Positions 1 to 10,732 of a DNA stretch of 64,000 nucleotides are shown in pieces (the stretch's first letter is position 1; every line of letters begins with the position of its first letter). Made by a program: the position numbers and the translations under genes. Below the pieces are notes generated by a model. It searched no databases. It saw only the letters and a list, made by a program, of their open reading frames with translations, and was not told the origin of the DNA. The stretch is from Akebia trifoliata (lineage: Eukaryota > Streptophyta > Magnoliopsida > Ranunculales > Lardizabalaceae), in NCBI GenBank assembly GCA_017979445.1, contig CM030706.1, positions 19,392,967 to 19,456,966 on the forward strand. Direction: 5' to 3'.

Positions 1-80
1 AATTTATCTAAGTCAATAAGATCGATTTGATGGGAACCGAGCCAAGAGAATATAAAGTTATCAAAAACAAAAGGGGTTGG
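1..80. other. Older repeat DNA left of solo LTR A
   Basis: No reading frame of interest. It is the left flank of the solo LTR that starts at 81. It is continuous with 18525 onward once the LTR and its nested insert are removed, and that right flank is decayed gypsy sequence. Confidence 0.6.
76..80. repeat. Target-site duplication GTTGG (left)
   Basis: GTTGG here and at 18520-18524 bracket solo LTR A. The LTR ends read TG...CA on the minus strand, and both junctions are exact. Confidence 0.9.
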
Positions 81-249
81 TGAAAGCGCCCTCGATCCGC
101 GGGGTGCGCGGATCCACTTTTGACCCTTGAGGTTTGGGAGTCACCTAGTTATTACGGTCTAGGAACCAAATTGACCCTACAATGGATAAAAAGAACTAAT
201 CTACTATAGAAATCTGAATCCGGGGATCATGTTACGGGGTTGGAAGGTG
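81..249 (-). mobile_element. Solo LTR A, 3' part
   Basis: On the minus strand this ends ...GGGCGCTTTCA at position 81. It matches the end of solo LTR C at 35560-35681, including the conserved segment around GATCGAGGGCGCTTTCA. The LTR is cut at 249/16980 by the insertion of the Tat element at 250-16979 and resumes at 16985. Confidence 0.88.
245..249. repeat. Target-site duplication AGGTG (left)
   Basis: AGGTG immediately precedes the left LTR (TGTAGACA at 250). It is repeated at 16980-16984 immediately after the right LTR (TGTCTACA ending 16979). Confidence 0.93.
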
Positions 250-2361
250 TGTAGACATGAAATGTTCATAATGAACCTCAATACTACATTGTTTGGAGTC
301 GCCACCATTCTTTTTTTGGAAATGGGTGTGAATGGCACCCGAATTGATTTTTTGAAAACCATTTTTTCCATGGCATTGTAGTGACTCTCATTTGTTGGAA
401 AGGGCAAGGTCTACCTAAGATCTAGGTAAGGAGGTCCGATTAGAGGATGGGGAAGGTGTTAGGCACCCCATCCTCTCCACCAAAGGTGGTTACCTTGCTT
501 GGCCATTTTATTTTGTAAAAGATTCAAGAAAACAAATATTAAAATGCATGAGAATGTATGGTAAGAGTGGTGTGTGCATTAAATGGAATATTCCCTTAAC
601 AAAGGGTTTTTGATTTTTAACATGACATTAGGGGCATTCTATGGAAAAGAATGACCCATGTAGCCACATTAAATTTATGAATATGAATGTAGGTTTGAAC
701 TTTTAGAGAGACTCCATGATGGAGTTCCCTTAAGGCCACAACCATGATGCATGTATGCATGGCTAGAAACTTAGTGTTTCACCCCATCAAGAGGGTGACA
801 CATTTCTTCATCATTGCCATGCATAGGTGAGTGTGTGCATTGTGTACAATATGATGCATGAGATTGAGGTGAAAAGGGCTTCAACCCCCATCCTTTCGAT
901 CGAACCTTAGTCCAATCTACCGGGACGGGAGAGGGTATACATTACATCCTAAGGCTTTCTAAAATAAAATAAGAGAGGGTTAGAAGAAGAGAATGCAAAC
1001 TTTGAAATAAGTAAACTACATCTTAAACCCTACCTTGTCCCTTGATGGTGAACTTGGACCTTGAAGAGTAGGCTTGAGAGATGAATGAGATGGTTAAGGA
1101 TTGAGTTGAAGTTTAGAAGATGAGAGAATGAGTAGGAATTTTTGTAGAGTTTTAGGTTGAGAGATGGGGGCTTGAGAGCATGAGTTGTTAATGGAAATGA
1201 GGGTATTTATAGAGTTTTTGAGAAACTTTTGGGGATAAAGTGGTCCAACCCTAAAAATAAAGAACATGGACATGAGATTTAGGTTATTTCTTTTTAGATT
1301 TTCCATTTGTATGAGGGTAAAGATGACATTTGTGAAGAAACCCTAAAAGCATGCTTTGATCCTTGGTTTTTTGGTAAATAGAGGTGAGAGAACAAAAGTA
1401 CTTTTGGGAGGATGAATGGGGGAGTGACATGTGTAAAGGTGGAGTGGTAGGTAAAAGTAGATCTTGGTTTATTTGTAAATAACTCATAAAGCAAGGGTGG
1501 AAGTGTAGTTTTGAAATGGACCAATGGGAAAAAAAAGCACATTTGGGAGGATGAATAGGAGGATGACATGTGTAAAGGTGAAGTGGTAGGTGAAAAGTAG
1601 ACTTTGGTTCATTTGTAAATAACTCATAAAGCAAGGGTAGAAGTATATTTTTGAAATGGACCAATGGGAGAACTCCATGTATGTACTTGAAGATTCCCAC
1701 CTTTTGAGGGTATAATGGGAAGTCCTCTCACCTTTATGGATTATTACCAAAGACCAAATAACCTTTTTGGTTTGACTAAACTTTTTGAGAAGGGCATTCT
1801 TGAGTTTTCACAAAAGGAAAGTTGACCCTCCAATTAGATGATGCATTGGGCATTGGGGGCTTATGAGGTATCAACATGTGTCATCTTATGAAAGGGTGAG
1901 AGGATGGACTTGAAGTGGGTTTGGTATTGGGCTTAGAGAATGGATTTTGTCTTGGGCTTAGGTTGGGCTAGAAAATGGATTTAGGTTATGGTTTAGAATG
2001 GCATTGGGTTTTGGGCTTAGGTTGGGCTAGGTAATGGGTTTGAGTAATTGGGTTTAAGACTAAGAGAATGGGCTTGAATTAGGTTAAAAAGGGACTTTGT
2101 TTTGGGCTTAGATTTGGTTGGGGAGTGGACTATGGTAAGGGTATGGGTAATGGATCGATTAATGAAAAATGAACACGAATTGGAGTGGGTTAGGGACAAA
2201 GTTGAGCATGCAAATTATATGACATGATGCATGTATGCATGTATGCATGAAAATGATGCCAAGTAGCAATGGGGTCCGTCGAAAATCTTGAGTTCTAAAT
2301 CGGAATCAATTCGAGGAAATTTGGATCTTCCTATGGGTTCGTGCAAATTGGGGTGTCTACA
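250..2361 (-). repeat. 3' LTR of element 1
   Basis: Begins TGTAGACA and ends TGTCTACA, a perfect 8-bp terminal inverted repeat. Matches the LTR at 14866-16979. A minus-strand TATA box (plus strand TATTTATA) lies at 1204-1211. An internal near-duplicate segment (about 1440-1530 and 1565-1665) holds the same GGACCAATGGGA-type block twice. Minus-strand reading frames here are low-complexity and not genes. CATGCA (RY) motifs cluster at about 745-765 and 2222-2250. Confidence 0.95.
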
Positions 2362-2376
2362 GCTGCCCCTCTTTGC
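2362..2376 (-). other. Polypurine tract of element 1
   Basis: The minus strand reads GCAAAGAGGGGCAGC directly before the LTR start TGTAGACA. This purine run is the expected plus-strand DNA primer site, and it has the form usual in Tat elements. Confidence 0.88.
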
Positions 2377-2734
2377 AGGAGTTGCTTGCAAAGAACTGCA
2401 AAGAATAAATTAGACCCTTTATTTGCACGAATCCGAAATAATTTATTGCATGACGATTAACAACGCCGGATGGATTGAAGAATTTTTTATAAAATGTGGC
2501 TACCCAAGCACGGGGTCTGACAGGATTAGCCTTTTTGAAACCTTGATTTCGTGGCACGGAGCTCGTTTGAAATCTTAGATACCATTTTTTATGATTTTTG
2601 GAAGTGATTGACGTTTTGAACCATGCAATGCAATTTTGATATATTTTTTCTTTTTCCCTCATTGATTTTGAATTTCAAACTTAGTTTCCCTTTTATGGAA
2701 GTTATAGGATCATCTTGAGAGAGCTTAGTGTAGC

Positions 2735-3073
2735 GTGACCATCCTTGAGAGAGACTTGCATGATGGTCTGATATTTGAGTATTTGGTATGTTGTCATGCC
2801 TCGGATATGGAGAGAATCATCGTTGACCAAGCTGCTCAGATTGAAGCCTTAAAGGATGACTTGATGCCTACTATACTTTCCAGGAAAATGCTTGAGTGGC
2901 TCTTTGCCCGCTATTCCTTCTTGTACCCTGCTTTTAATGAGAATGATGTAGCACTATTTGAAATGAATGAAATAGGTTTTTACATAGTGGCCTCAGATAT
3001 ATCTACTCTACTGCTTTCAAACACTCTTGATTTTAAGAAAAGTCCTAGATTCTTCATCATAGGCCAAAAATAG
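2735..3073 (+). pseudogene. Remnant of antisense extra ORF in element 1
   Basis: A plus-strand frame, opposite to the element's gag-pol, lies between integrase and the 3' LTR. Its residues around ASDMERIIVDQAAQIEALKDD match in pattern the C-terminal coiled stretch of the antisense ORF in element 2 (58170-59769; ASNAEKVMMSQVVRIRALEER). The match puts both in the same place in the same element family. The upstream part of the gene, including the plant-mobile-domain-like region, is absent here. Homology is judged by eye from spacing and composition and is moderate. Confidence 0.5.
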
Positions 3074-3348
3074 TAATTTTGATGATGCATTTTTTTTTTT
3101 ATTTTAGATTTTAAAAGATTCCTTTGTCGAATAATCTGTGATAGACTGTGTTTGAAAACTCTGAAAGTTAACGATCATGGTGCCTTTGCCAAATGTCGAG
3201 GATACAAGTGTCAGCTAATCCTTAACCTCTTTAGAGTCATCCCCGAGATTGAAAATTTTGACTGAGTTATCTTAGTTGCATCTGTTGGAACATTGAGGAT
3301 TTCGAAATTTTCACCGTTCACAGTTTATACTCTTGCGGGTTAGGAGTT

Positions 3349-3455
3349 GTTTTTTTTGTTTTGTTTTTTTATTTATTTTATTTTTTGTTTTTTTTGTTTT
3401 TTTTGTTTTTTTTGTTTTTTTTGTTTTTTTTGTTTTTGTTGTTTTTTTTTTTTTC
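3349..3455. repeat. T-rich low-complexity tract (GTTTTTTT)n
   Basis: Runs of T broken by single G at about 8-bp steps. The open frames across it (poly-F/C/L) are compositional artefacts. It sits next to a CACAGTTTATACTC...GCGGG...AGGAG block that is also present near 4240-4275. Confidence 0.9.
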
Positions 3456-3685
3456 ATTTTTGCCCCTGGCGCCAATTACGTTTTCACCAGACCCGATTTC
3501 CACATTTTTGCTCATCGACGCCCTTTTGGGTTTTCATCGTGCCAGTGGTTTTGATCTTGCCATAGCCTGATTTTTTTACTCACAGTGCCCTGATGGGTTT
3601 TCACCATGCCCTTTCAGTCTATGCTTACTTTATAGATTTTCACTTTGAATACCTCCTTGATTTCTCTGTGCCCCTCATGGCTTGG

Positions 3686-3910
3686 TGACTCAAGTTGAGC
3701 TACGAGATCGAATACTCTACTCTTCTAGTGACGCTCTTTCTTGAGTAACAAATCTGGACTCCCCCTCGAGTTCCTCCGACGATTTTCATGGTACGGTGAC
3801 TCAAGTTGAGCTTCGAGATTAATGACTCTTACACTTCGAGTCGCTCTTTTTTTTCGAATATTCGATCTGGTTTCCCCTCTCGGGTCTTCCAACGACTTTG
3901 GTGGCTTGAA
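3686..3910. repeat. Tandem duplication in element 1 3' region
   Basis: Two copies of about 110 bp, each starting at GACTCAAGTTGAGCT and ending in a CTCGAG/CTCGGG-TTCC-CGAC block. The same duplicated module occurs in opposite orientation in element 2 at about 57227-57470, so it predates the two insertions. Confidence 0.75.
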
Positions 3911-4460
3911 ATCTGACTTAAGTAGCAAAATCAATTATACCCTGACGATGTTTTTCATGACATGCTTCCACTGTGATCGGATTACCTTGAGTCATTCCTT
4001 GATCTGAAAGGACTTTAAATAGGACGAAACATAGGCTTAGGTTAGGGTTGTGAAAGGATGTAATAAAGGCTGAGTCTGGATTTATTGATGGGTAGATTGG
4101 ACATGGGTTTGTCTATTTTTGTTTCGGAAATATGATCTATGTCTCCTCCCATCGTCACCGAATTGTTTAGGTAAGAGATTTGGGTCGAGCTTAAGATCAG
4201 ACATTCGAGGTTTTTGACTTTTTGATTTTTTTGTATTTTTAGCCGTTCACAGTTTATCCTCATGCGGGCCAGGAGTATACTTTGGTATTTTTGTTTTGAC
4301 TTTTGACGATTTTTTTTGTTTTTTGTTTTTTGTTTTTTTGTGGTGACTTGCCCCGGTTTTAGGTCGAGAAATGAATGTGATGGCTCAAAGAGGGTTAACT
4401 AAGGGTAGATAATTGTTCAGGTAGTAGAAAGATGGCCTCTCTTCATTTCACGGAACGAAT

Positions 4461-5707
4461 TCAGGCGTAATATTTTTTTACGGTATCAGCGTTGATCGGT
4501 TGCGGAAAGACTTCCCCGTCCATCTCTGTGAGAATCAGCGCTCCTCCGGACAGTACCTTTTGGACTACGAATGGCCCCTCGTAATTTGGACGAAACTTCC
4601 CTCTCGCATCTTCCTGTATTGGCAAGATCTTCTTCAAGACAAGATCTCCCGGTGAGAACTCTCTAGGTCGAACCTTCTTATTATAAGCTCGTGCTATTCT
4701 TCGTTGATAAGTTTGCCCATGACAGATTGCTGAAAGTCGTTTCTCCTCTATTAAGTTCAACTGATCGAATCGGGCTTGGACCCATTCTGCCTCATCCAAT
4801 TCAACTTCTTTTAAGATTCGGAGGGAGGGAATCTCAACCTCAACGGGCAAGACTGCTTCCATTCCGTAGACCAATGAGTAGGGTGTTGCCCCAGTCGAAG
4901 TTCGGATTGACGTTCGATAAGCATGTAGAGCGAATGGTAACATTTCGTGCCAATCTTGTAAGTAACGGCCATTTTCTCGATGATCTTCTTGATGTTTTTG
5001 TTAGCGGCTTCAACTGCTCCATTTATCTTTGGTCTGTAAATGACTGAGTTGTGATGGGTGATCTGAAAATCCTTGCACATCTTAGACATGTCTTTGTTCT
5101 TGAGATTTTTGACGTTATCGGTTACTATCCCGCTTGGGAGGCCGTACCGACATATGATGTTGTTCTTCACAAACTTCAAGACATTGCCCCTCGTAACATT
5201 GGCGTAAGATGCTGCTTCTACCCATTTCGTAAAGTAGTCGATGGCGACTAAGATGAAGCGATGCCCATTGGAAGCTTGAGGATTGATCTGCCCGATGACA
5301 TCCATGCCCCAGAGTGAGAAGGGCCAAGGAGAAGTCATATTGTGCAATTCTGAAGGTGGTGCATTGATTTTGTTGGCGTAGATTTGACACAAATGACACT
5401 TCCGAACATGTTGGTACCCATCGCTTTCCATAGTCATCCAGTAGTAACCCATTCTCATAATCTTCTTTGCGAGCATATGTCCATTCATGTGAGGTCCACA
5501 TACTCCTCCATGCACGGTCTCGATTAAGCGTTGAGCTTCTGTCTGTGTTACACACCTGAGGAGGACCTCGTGATGCGACTTTTTGTACAAGACTCCGCTA
5601 CTCAAGAAGAACTGTCCTGCCAATCTCTGAATAGTCTTTCGGTCTGTCGTTGTGGCATCGGTGGAAAAGTTCGATCCTCTAAGAATGCCTTGATGTCTGC
5701 ATACCAT
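4461..5707 (-). pseudogene. Integrase of element 1 (frameshifted)
   Basis: Integrase inserts element cDNA into the genome. In order: an N-terminal zinc-binding segment (ETVHGGVCGPHMNGH ... KCHLCQ, HHCC type), the catalytic core with Asp in GMDVIG, Asp in IVTDN and Glu in NGAVEAANKN, then a C-terminal GPFVV-type domain ending QPINADTVKKYYA at 4461. No chromodomain is visible, as expected for Tat. The frame changes near 4955: compared with the copy at 56177, one A is missing just after the VTY codons. The two frames are 4811-5707 and 4461-4943. The enzyme is therefore broken in this copy. Confidence 0.92.
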
Positions 5708-6189
5708 GGTTTTTCCTCAGGTTCTTCGATCTCCACAGGTAAGCAATATGCTGGCTCATCTTGAATACCAATCTCAAGAGGGTCAACTATGGTATCTTCA
5801 GAGATGCTGATCATTGAAGCCAGAGTAGCCAATGCATCTGCAAACTGGTTCTTAGCCCTCGGCATATAGTAAAGAGAGATTCGGGTGAAGTTTGAACTTA
5901 GATCTTCGAGATACTCGTGATACGGAACCAGTCTCTGCTCTCGAGTCTTCCATTCTCCTGTTGTCTGGTAGACTACCAGACTTGAGTCTCCAAATACATC
6001 TATTTCATCCACTTCGAAGTCGATCGCTGCTTTCAACCCCACAATGCATGCTTCGTATTCAGCTTCGTTGTTCGAACATTGAACCTTAATCTGACCTGCA
6101 ATGGGGATATGTGTTCCGTCTGGCTTAACCAAGACTGCCCCAATTCCATTTCCTTTTTTTTTACTGCTCCATCGAAGTACATTTTCCAA
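5602..6189 (-). pseudogene. Second (archaeal-type) RNase H of element 1
   Basis: Tat elements carry an additional RNase H after the ordinary one. Here the motifs YFDGAV, NNEAEYEACI, FGDSSLVV and NQFADALATLAS supply the acidic catalytic residues in the expected order. The frame entering this domain is broken in an A9 run near 6150, where the upstream frame (6033-6641) gives KKKEMELG and this frame gives KKKGNGIG. A single-base homopolymer loss explains it. Its presence is the strongest lineage marker in the element. Confidence 0.92.
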
Positions 6190-6830
6190 CTAGACTCTTC
6201 ATTGTCGCTCTCGGCTTCAGCAAACATAATGGCCTCATCAGGGAAATTTGTCTTTAGTGGCTCATAATCGGGTAAAGGGTGCTCCGCTAAGTGGTCAGCA
6301 ATGGCTTGTCCTTTGATGGCTTTTTGAGTGACATAGGTGATGTCGAACTCAGATAATAGTAGCTGCCATTTTGCGGTGCGTCCTGTTAGTGCCGGCTTCT
6401 CGAAAAGGTACTTCAAGGGATCCATTCGAGCAATGAGCATGGTCGAGTAACTGAGCAAGTAGTGGCGTAGTCGTTGTGATGCCCAGACGAGAGCACAACA
6501 TGTTTTCTCGAGAGTCGAATAATTCACCTCGTAACTTGTGAACTTCTTGCTAAGGTAATAAATGGCTTGCTCTTTTCGACCTGTTTCATCATGTTGCCCC
6601 AGTACACAGCCCATGGAGTTTTCTTGCACGGAAAGATACATCAGTAGAGGTCGACCTGGATGTAGGTGGAACTAAGACAGGTGGATTAAGCAGTATCTCT
6701 TAATCTTGTCGAAAGCTTCCTGACAGTCTTCATTCCATTCTTTCGGCTCATTCTTCTTCAGTAGTTTGAATACTGGCTCACAGATCGGAGTTAGTTGTGC
6801 GATGAACCGACTAATGTACTGAATTCTCCT
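6033..6830 (-). pseudogene. RT-linked RNase H and RT connection of element 1
   Basis: The domain degrades RNA in the RNA/DNA hybrid during reverse transcription. The visible segment has SVQENSMGCVLGQ, YYLSKKFTSYEVNYS, the LEKTCCALVWA block and FDITYVTQKAIKGQAIADHL, the canonical gypsy RNase H series. The stretch 6642-6830 encodes the RT connection (KEIRGFLG, ISRFIAQLTPICEP, KNEPKEWNEDCQEAF-like segments), but the frame changes at least twice in it. Continuous with the RT upstream and the second RNase H downstream. Confidence 0.88.
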
Positions 6831-7611
6831 AAGAATCCCCTGATCTCTTTCTCTGATTTGGTGGCTCCATATTTATGATGTACTTCGTTTTAGCTGGATC
6901 GATTTCGATGCCTCTTCTACTGACAATGAACCCCAATAGCTTCCCTGACGTGGCCCCAAATACACACTTTGCCGGATTAAGTCTTAAACTGTACTTCCTT
7001 AGTCGATCAAACAATTTCTTCAAGTTTACCAGATGATCCTCGTCAAGATTTGATTTGGCTATCATGTCGTCCACATATACCTCTATCTCCTTGTGAATCA
7101 TGTCATGAAATAAGGCAGTCATGGCTCGTTGGTAAGTTGCCCCAGCGTTCTTGAGACCGAATGGCATGACCTTATAGTGAAAGGTACCCCAAGGTGTAAT
7201 GAATGCAGTCTTCTCTTGATCTTCTTCTGCCATTTTTATTTGGTTGTAACCCGAGAATCCATCCATGAACGAGAACATACCGTGCCCTGCTGTATTATCG
7301 ACCAGAGTGTCGATGTGCGGTAATGGAAAGTCATCTTTAGGACTGGCTTTATTCAGATCACGGTAGTCCACGCACATACGTACTTTTCCATCTTTCTTTG
7401 GTACAGGAACGACATTAGCGAGCCACTCAGGGTAAGTGGATACTGCGAGAAATCCTGCTTGGAACTGCTTCATTACTTCATCTTTGACCTTAAGTGTCCA
7501 CTCTGGTTTCAGCCTTCGTAATTTCTGTTTGATCGGCTTGCTTCCCGCTTTGATGGTAATTTGTGAACGACTAGATCTGTGTCTAAACCAGGCATGTCTT
7601 GGTAGGACCAT
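6829..7611 (-). pseudogene. Reverse transcriptase of element 1
   Basis: Gypsy-type RT: KKDGKVRMCVDYRDLNKASPKD, FSFMDGFSGYNQI, FHYKVMPFGLKNAGATYQR and the catalytic YVDDMI are all present in one frame, followed by the LGFIVSRRGIEIDP block. The first aspartate is in FMDG and the other two are in YVDD. The frame is broken upstream near 7555 (joining the linker) and downstream near 6835 (joining RNase H). Synthesises element cDNA from its RNA, primed at 14845-14862. Confidence 0.95.
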
Positions 7612-8773
7612 GCGAAGACATCTTGGTACTGCTGTAAGAACTTTGTCATCTCCTCTTTCTGCTCAATTGTTAATAAGGCTCCGATTTTAACGATCCGTGG
7701 GTCATCTTCGGTGCCTAGGTTCACTGAGTTTGTATCCTCTATATTTGGCTGAACACCCTTCTCGTGACGTTCTATGAGTTCTTTGATTTCTCTTGGAGGA
7801 TATTCAACCTCTTCCTCTAACTCTTCTTCAATCCCCATGAGATCAAAGTCGAGCTCGAGGTCAAAGTCGTATTCTTCTCTTTCATACTCTGTTCTGTCAC
7901 AAGGCTCATTCAACTGAGAAAATTCTTTGAAAACCTTGGGTATTTTGAAGATTTCTGATTTTTTTGAATTTTTGAGAATATTTGATTTTTTTGAATTTTG
8001 GAGAGTTTTTGATTTTTTTGAGTTTTGAAAGATTTTTGATTTTTTTGGATTTTGAAAACTTTTTGATTTTTTTGGATTTTGTGGACTATCTGTATTCCTG
8101 AAACACGATAAAGAAAAATCATGCAAATTCATTAGCAACGAAGGTGAGCCCCCAAAACAGTCTTGCTCCGAGGACGAGGGCTCATTATGGTCCTCGGGCA
8201 GATGAGATTTTGCTAATGACGTTTTTTTTTGGAGGCCGTAGGGATTCTGGACCCCATGGCGGCCTCGTAAGTGATTGGGTATTCCTCCCAATTCTTGAAA
8301 ACTTGCCCTTCTTGTGCAGGGCGGATAAGTTGGGAGAGTGACTCCCTTGATGGTTCAGATATAACCATCACTTCCGAGTGACTGTCGTCAAATCCGGGCG
8401 GCGTAGGTATTTGTAAGGTGGGTGGAATTACGACAGATCCCCAATCGATTTGAAAGGGGAACGGTGATTTTTCTTCTTCGCATGTTGCGACTTCCGCCTT
8501 GGCGGGCTCTCTTTCTTCTTCCTCTTGACTCCATTCGGAATCCCCTCCGAACAAGATGTCCATGCCATCTGTAAAGGAATGCGGGGACTCAACGAATGAG
8601 TCTTCTTGTAATTGAACAGGCTCGATACTTACGATACTTGGTTCTCCTGTGTGACTTGTCGGTGGCAGTTCTGCCGAGTCATTTGACTTTTTCAAGGATG
8701 GTGGGAAGCTGATGTTGATGTGGTACTTTGCCCAAGTTCCCCACATTAGGCTCTCGGTTCTGTCTTCGTGCAA
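7509..8773 (-). pseudogene. Acidic linker between protease and RT of element 1
   Basis: Two overlapping frames (8213-8773 and 7509-8291) cover the region between the protease/G-patch part and RT. The sequence is acidic (DLELDFDLMGIEEELEEEVEY) with a serine-lysine repeat block at about 7945-8085. Near its end it holds the block EMTKFLQQYQDVFAWSYQDM, which precedes RT in plant gypsy polyproteins. One frame change near 8270 and another near 7555 show decay. No enzymatic motif is visible in the linker itself. Confidence 0.8.
7930..8090 (-). repeat. 27-bp tandem repeat coding for a 9-residue Lys/Ser repeat
   Basis: About five to six copies of a unit reading NPKKSKSFQ / NSKKSKTLQ / NSKKSNILK on the minus strand. 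The unit length is a multiple of three, so the repeat keeps the frame. It sits in the acidic linker of the polyprotein, next to a strongly acidic block. Confidence 0.8.
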
Positions 8774-9693
8774 GTCGAAGCTCCCTCTTCTTATCCTTCA
8801 TATCAGAGATGTCTTTCCTCGTAGGCTTGAATCCAAGACCAAAGTAGGGAATGTATTTTCGTATGCTGATCAACGTGGCCCTGCCTTTTCCTTTAGGCCC
8901 TAACCCTTGTTTCGGACGATATCCCGCCCTTTTCATCACTCGTCCGACCATTAGGTTTGCTTTTGACCACCTTGCCCTTGTCTTCTCTTTTCCCCTTTGA
9001 ATGTGATTGATAGATGTAAACTGAAAGGCGTGAAACCCCTCTTTATCCCCGGTCATTTCTACATCGATATAAGGCACATCCGGCGATCGATCGGCTGGTA
9101 TGAGATTTTCTGCGAGGACCGATATCATTCGCTGTCCCATGATGAATTTGACTCGCTGGTGCAAGGAAGAGGGGACTGCCCCTGCGGTGTGGATCCAGGG
9201 TCTTCCTAGAAGGAGATTGAATGCCGAGGGTATGTCCAAGATCTCGAATGTTATTTCGAAAGTACATGATCCGATAGTGACTGGGAGATCCAGTTCTCCT
9301 AATGACTCAGTTTTTCTACTATCAAAAGCCCTTACGGTCCTTCTAGTTGGCCGGAGGTAAGATAAATCCGCGTTTAACTTGTGCACAGTTTGCAGAGGAC
9401 AGACATTAAGAGCCGAACCATTGTCGATCAGTACCCTTGCTACCATCATACCTTTGCACATCACCATAATGTGCAATGGTTCAATGTGTCCGCGTCCTCC
9501 TCCTAATAAGCTCATCCTCGGTGAAGGTGATCGGATTGGAGGCCATGATCTGACCTACTGTCTTTTCCAACTCTTCTGGTGAGGTGGTCTCAGGTACATG
9601 TGCATTACTAAGGACTTTGAGTAGTGCTTCCCGATGATGCTCTGAGTTTAAAAGTAAGTCAAAGATACTGATTTGAGCTGGCATTCTATTCAA
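8679..9693 (-). pseudogene. Aspartic protease with G-patch of element 1
   Basis: The retroviral-type protease matures the polyprotein. Visible: the active-site block VARVLIDNGSALNV (DNGS, a common Tat variant of DTG/DSG), the flap-to-C-terminal part ending FNLLLGRPWIH, then a G-patch-like segment GYRPKQGLGPKGKG. G-patch is a glycine-rich RNA-binding module seen in some retroelement proteases. The N-terminal part (9481-9693; PAQISIFDLLLNSEHHREAL) and the protease frame (8679-9515) are separated by a frame change near 9500. Downstream the frame is lost near 8710. Confidence 0.9.
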
Positions 9694-9758
9694 CTGCTCT
9701 ACTATGTTGTACTCACTCTTTCGAATGAGCTTGAGGAGGTCTGTTGCCTCCTTGTCAG

Positions 9759-10732
9759 TTACCCTACTCTTCTCTTTTCTTTCTGGTTCCCTTGAAGTGT
9801 TTGTTCTTCCTCTACCAGCTTTCCTTTCCCTTTTTCTTTTCTTCTATCATCTTCCTCGTTCTGCCTTTTTTGTTCTTTTTCTGGTATTTTGTAGCATCTT
9901 CCTGATCTGGTCATATGACCAATGTCTGTTACCATGGCCTCTTTCGGTTTCTCAATTCCTGCAGATGTTACGATCAGCGTCTCATAACTCCATGGGACGG
10001 TTTTGCTGGAGCGGTATGGGAAGGATTTAGGGGACATGATGGTCATGGGTTGAGGATCTGGCTTTACATGGAGGATAAGAGGTGGCGGACTAGGTTTGAT
10101 GGTTGATGTAGGGGTGTTTGGGGTTGTGGGTTGGTATAAGATAGGATGAGGGGTGGTCGAGAGGAAAAGCTTGAAGTTTGAGGGTCGGGGTGTAGCGTAG
10201 GGTATGACAAGGGGTGGTCGGGAAGAAGGGCCTGACGTTGGTATGGTGCACGGTATAATGAGAGGTGGACGAGCAGTAGAACTTGAAATTGTTGATGTGT
10301 AGGGTATAATGAGAGGTGGTCGTGAAGGATTCGAAGTTTGGGAGTTGGAGTGAATTGTGAGATTGGCCAGTCTGACGGGAAGTTGGGATAGTGGTTGGTG
10401 GATTGTATCTTGTGGTAATGCATTGATGCTTGATGACGTTGGTTCTTTTCTCAAATTGACTCTAACCTTAGAGCCAATGGGTGCTATCAAAACTGAAGGG
10501 TTGAAGCTTGGTTCATCCCTCTCTATGGCATTGACTGTCGGCCCGTTACCTCCCCCATTATGCGTCGGTAGCGGGTTCTGATTGATATTCTGCTGAGGTG
10601 CTTGGGTTGCCGGACCATCCAAGATGATCGTTTTCCTGTCGATTAAATTCTGCACTTGGTGCTTGAGTTGCCAACATTGGTCGGTAGCATGCCCCGGTGC
10701 ACCCATGTGAAATTCACAGAATTGATTGGGAT
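9759..10732 (-). pseudogene. Gag C-terminal zinc knuckle and proline/serine-rich spacer
   Basis: The start of this frame has FCEFHMGAPGHATDQCW, a C-H-H-C knuckle of Tat Gag type that binds element RNA. It is followed by about 250 residues rich in P, S, T and R with repeated RPPLIIPYT/ RPPLVIPYA units, and a charged K/E/R tail before the protease region. The repeats look like slippage products. Frame changes are near 10735 (from the capsid part) and near 9760 (into the protease part). Confidence 0.75.

Noticed and set aside
1284..1750. Minus-strand frames with YLYTCHPPIHPP-type residues, also at 15771-16370
   Set aside because: Repeated inside the two LTRs and derived from an internal LTR duplication. 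Frames differ between copies.
3333..3570. Poly-Phe/Cys/Leu frames
   Set aside because: Translations of the T-rich tract.
4691..5764. Plus-strand frames opposite integrase (66-118 codons)
   Set aside because: Shadows of the integrase coding strand. No domain.
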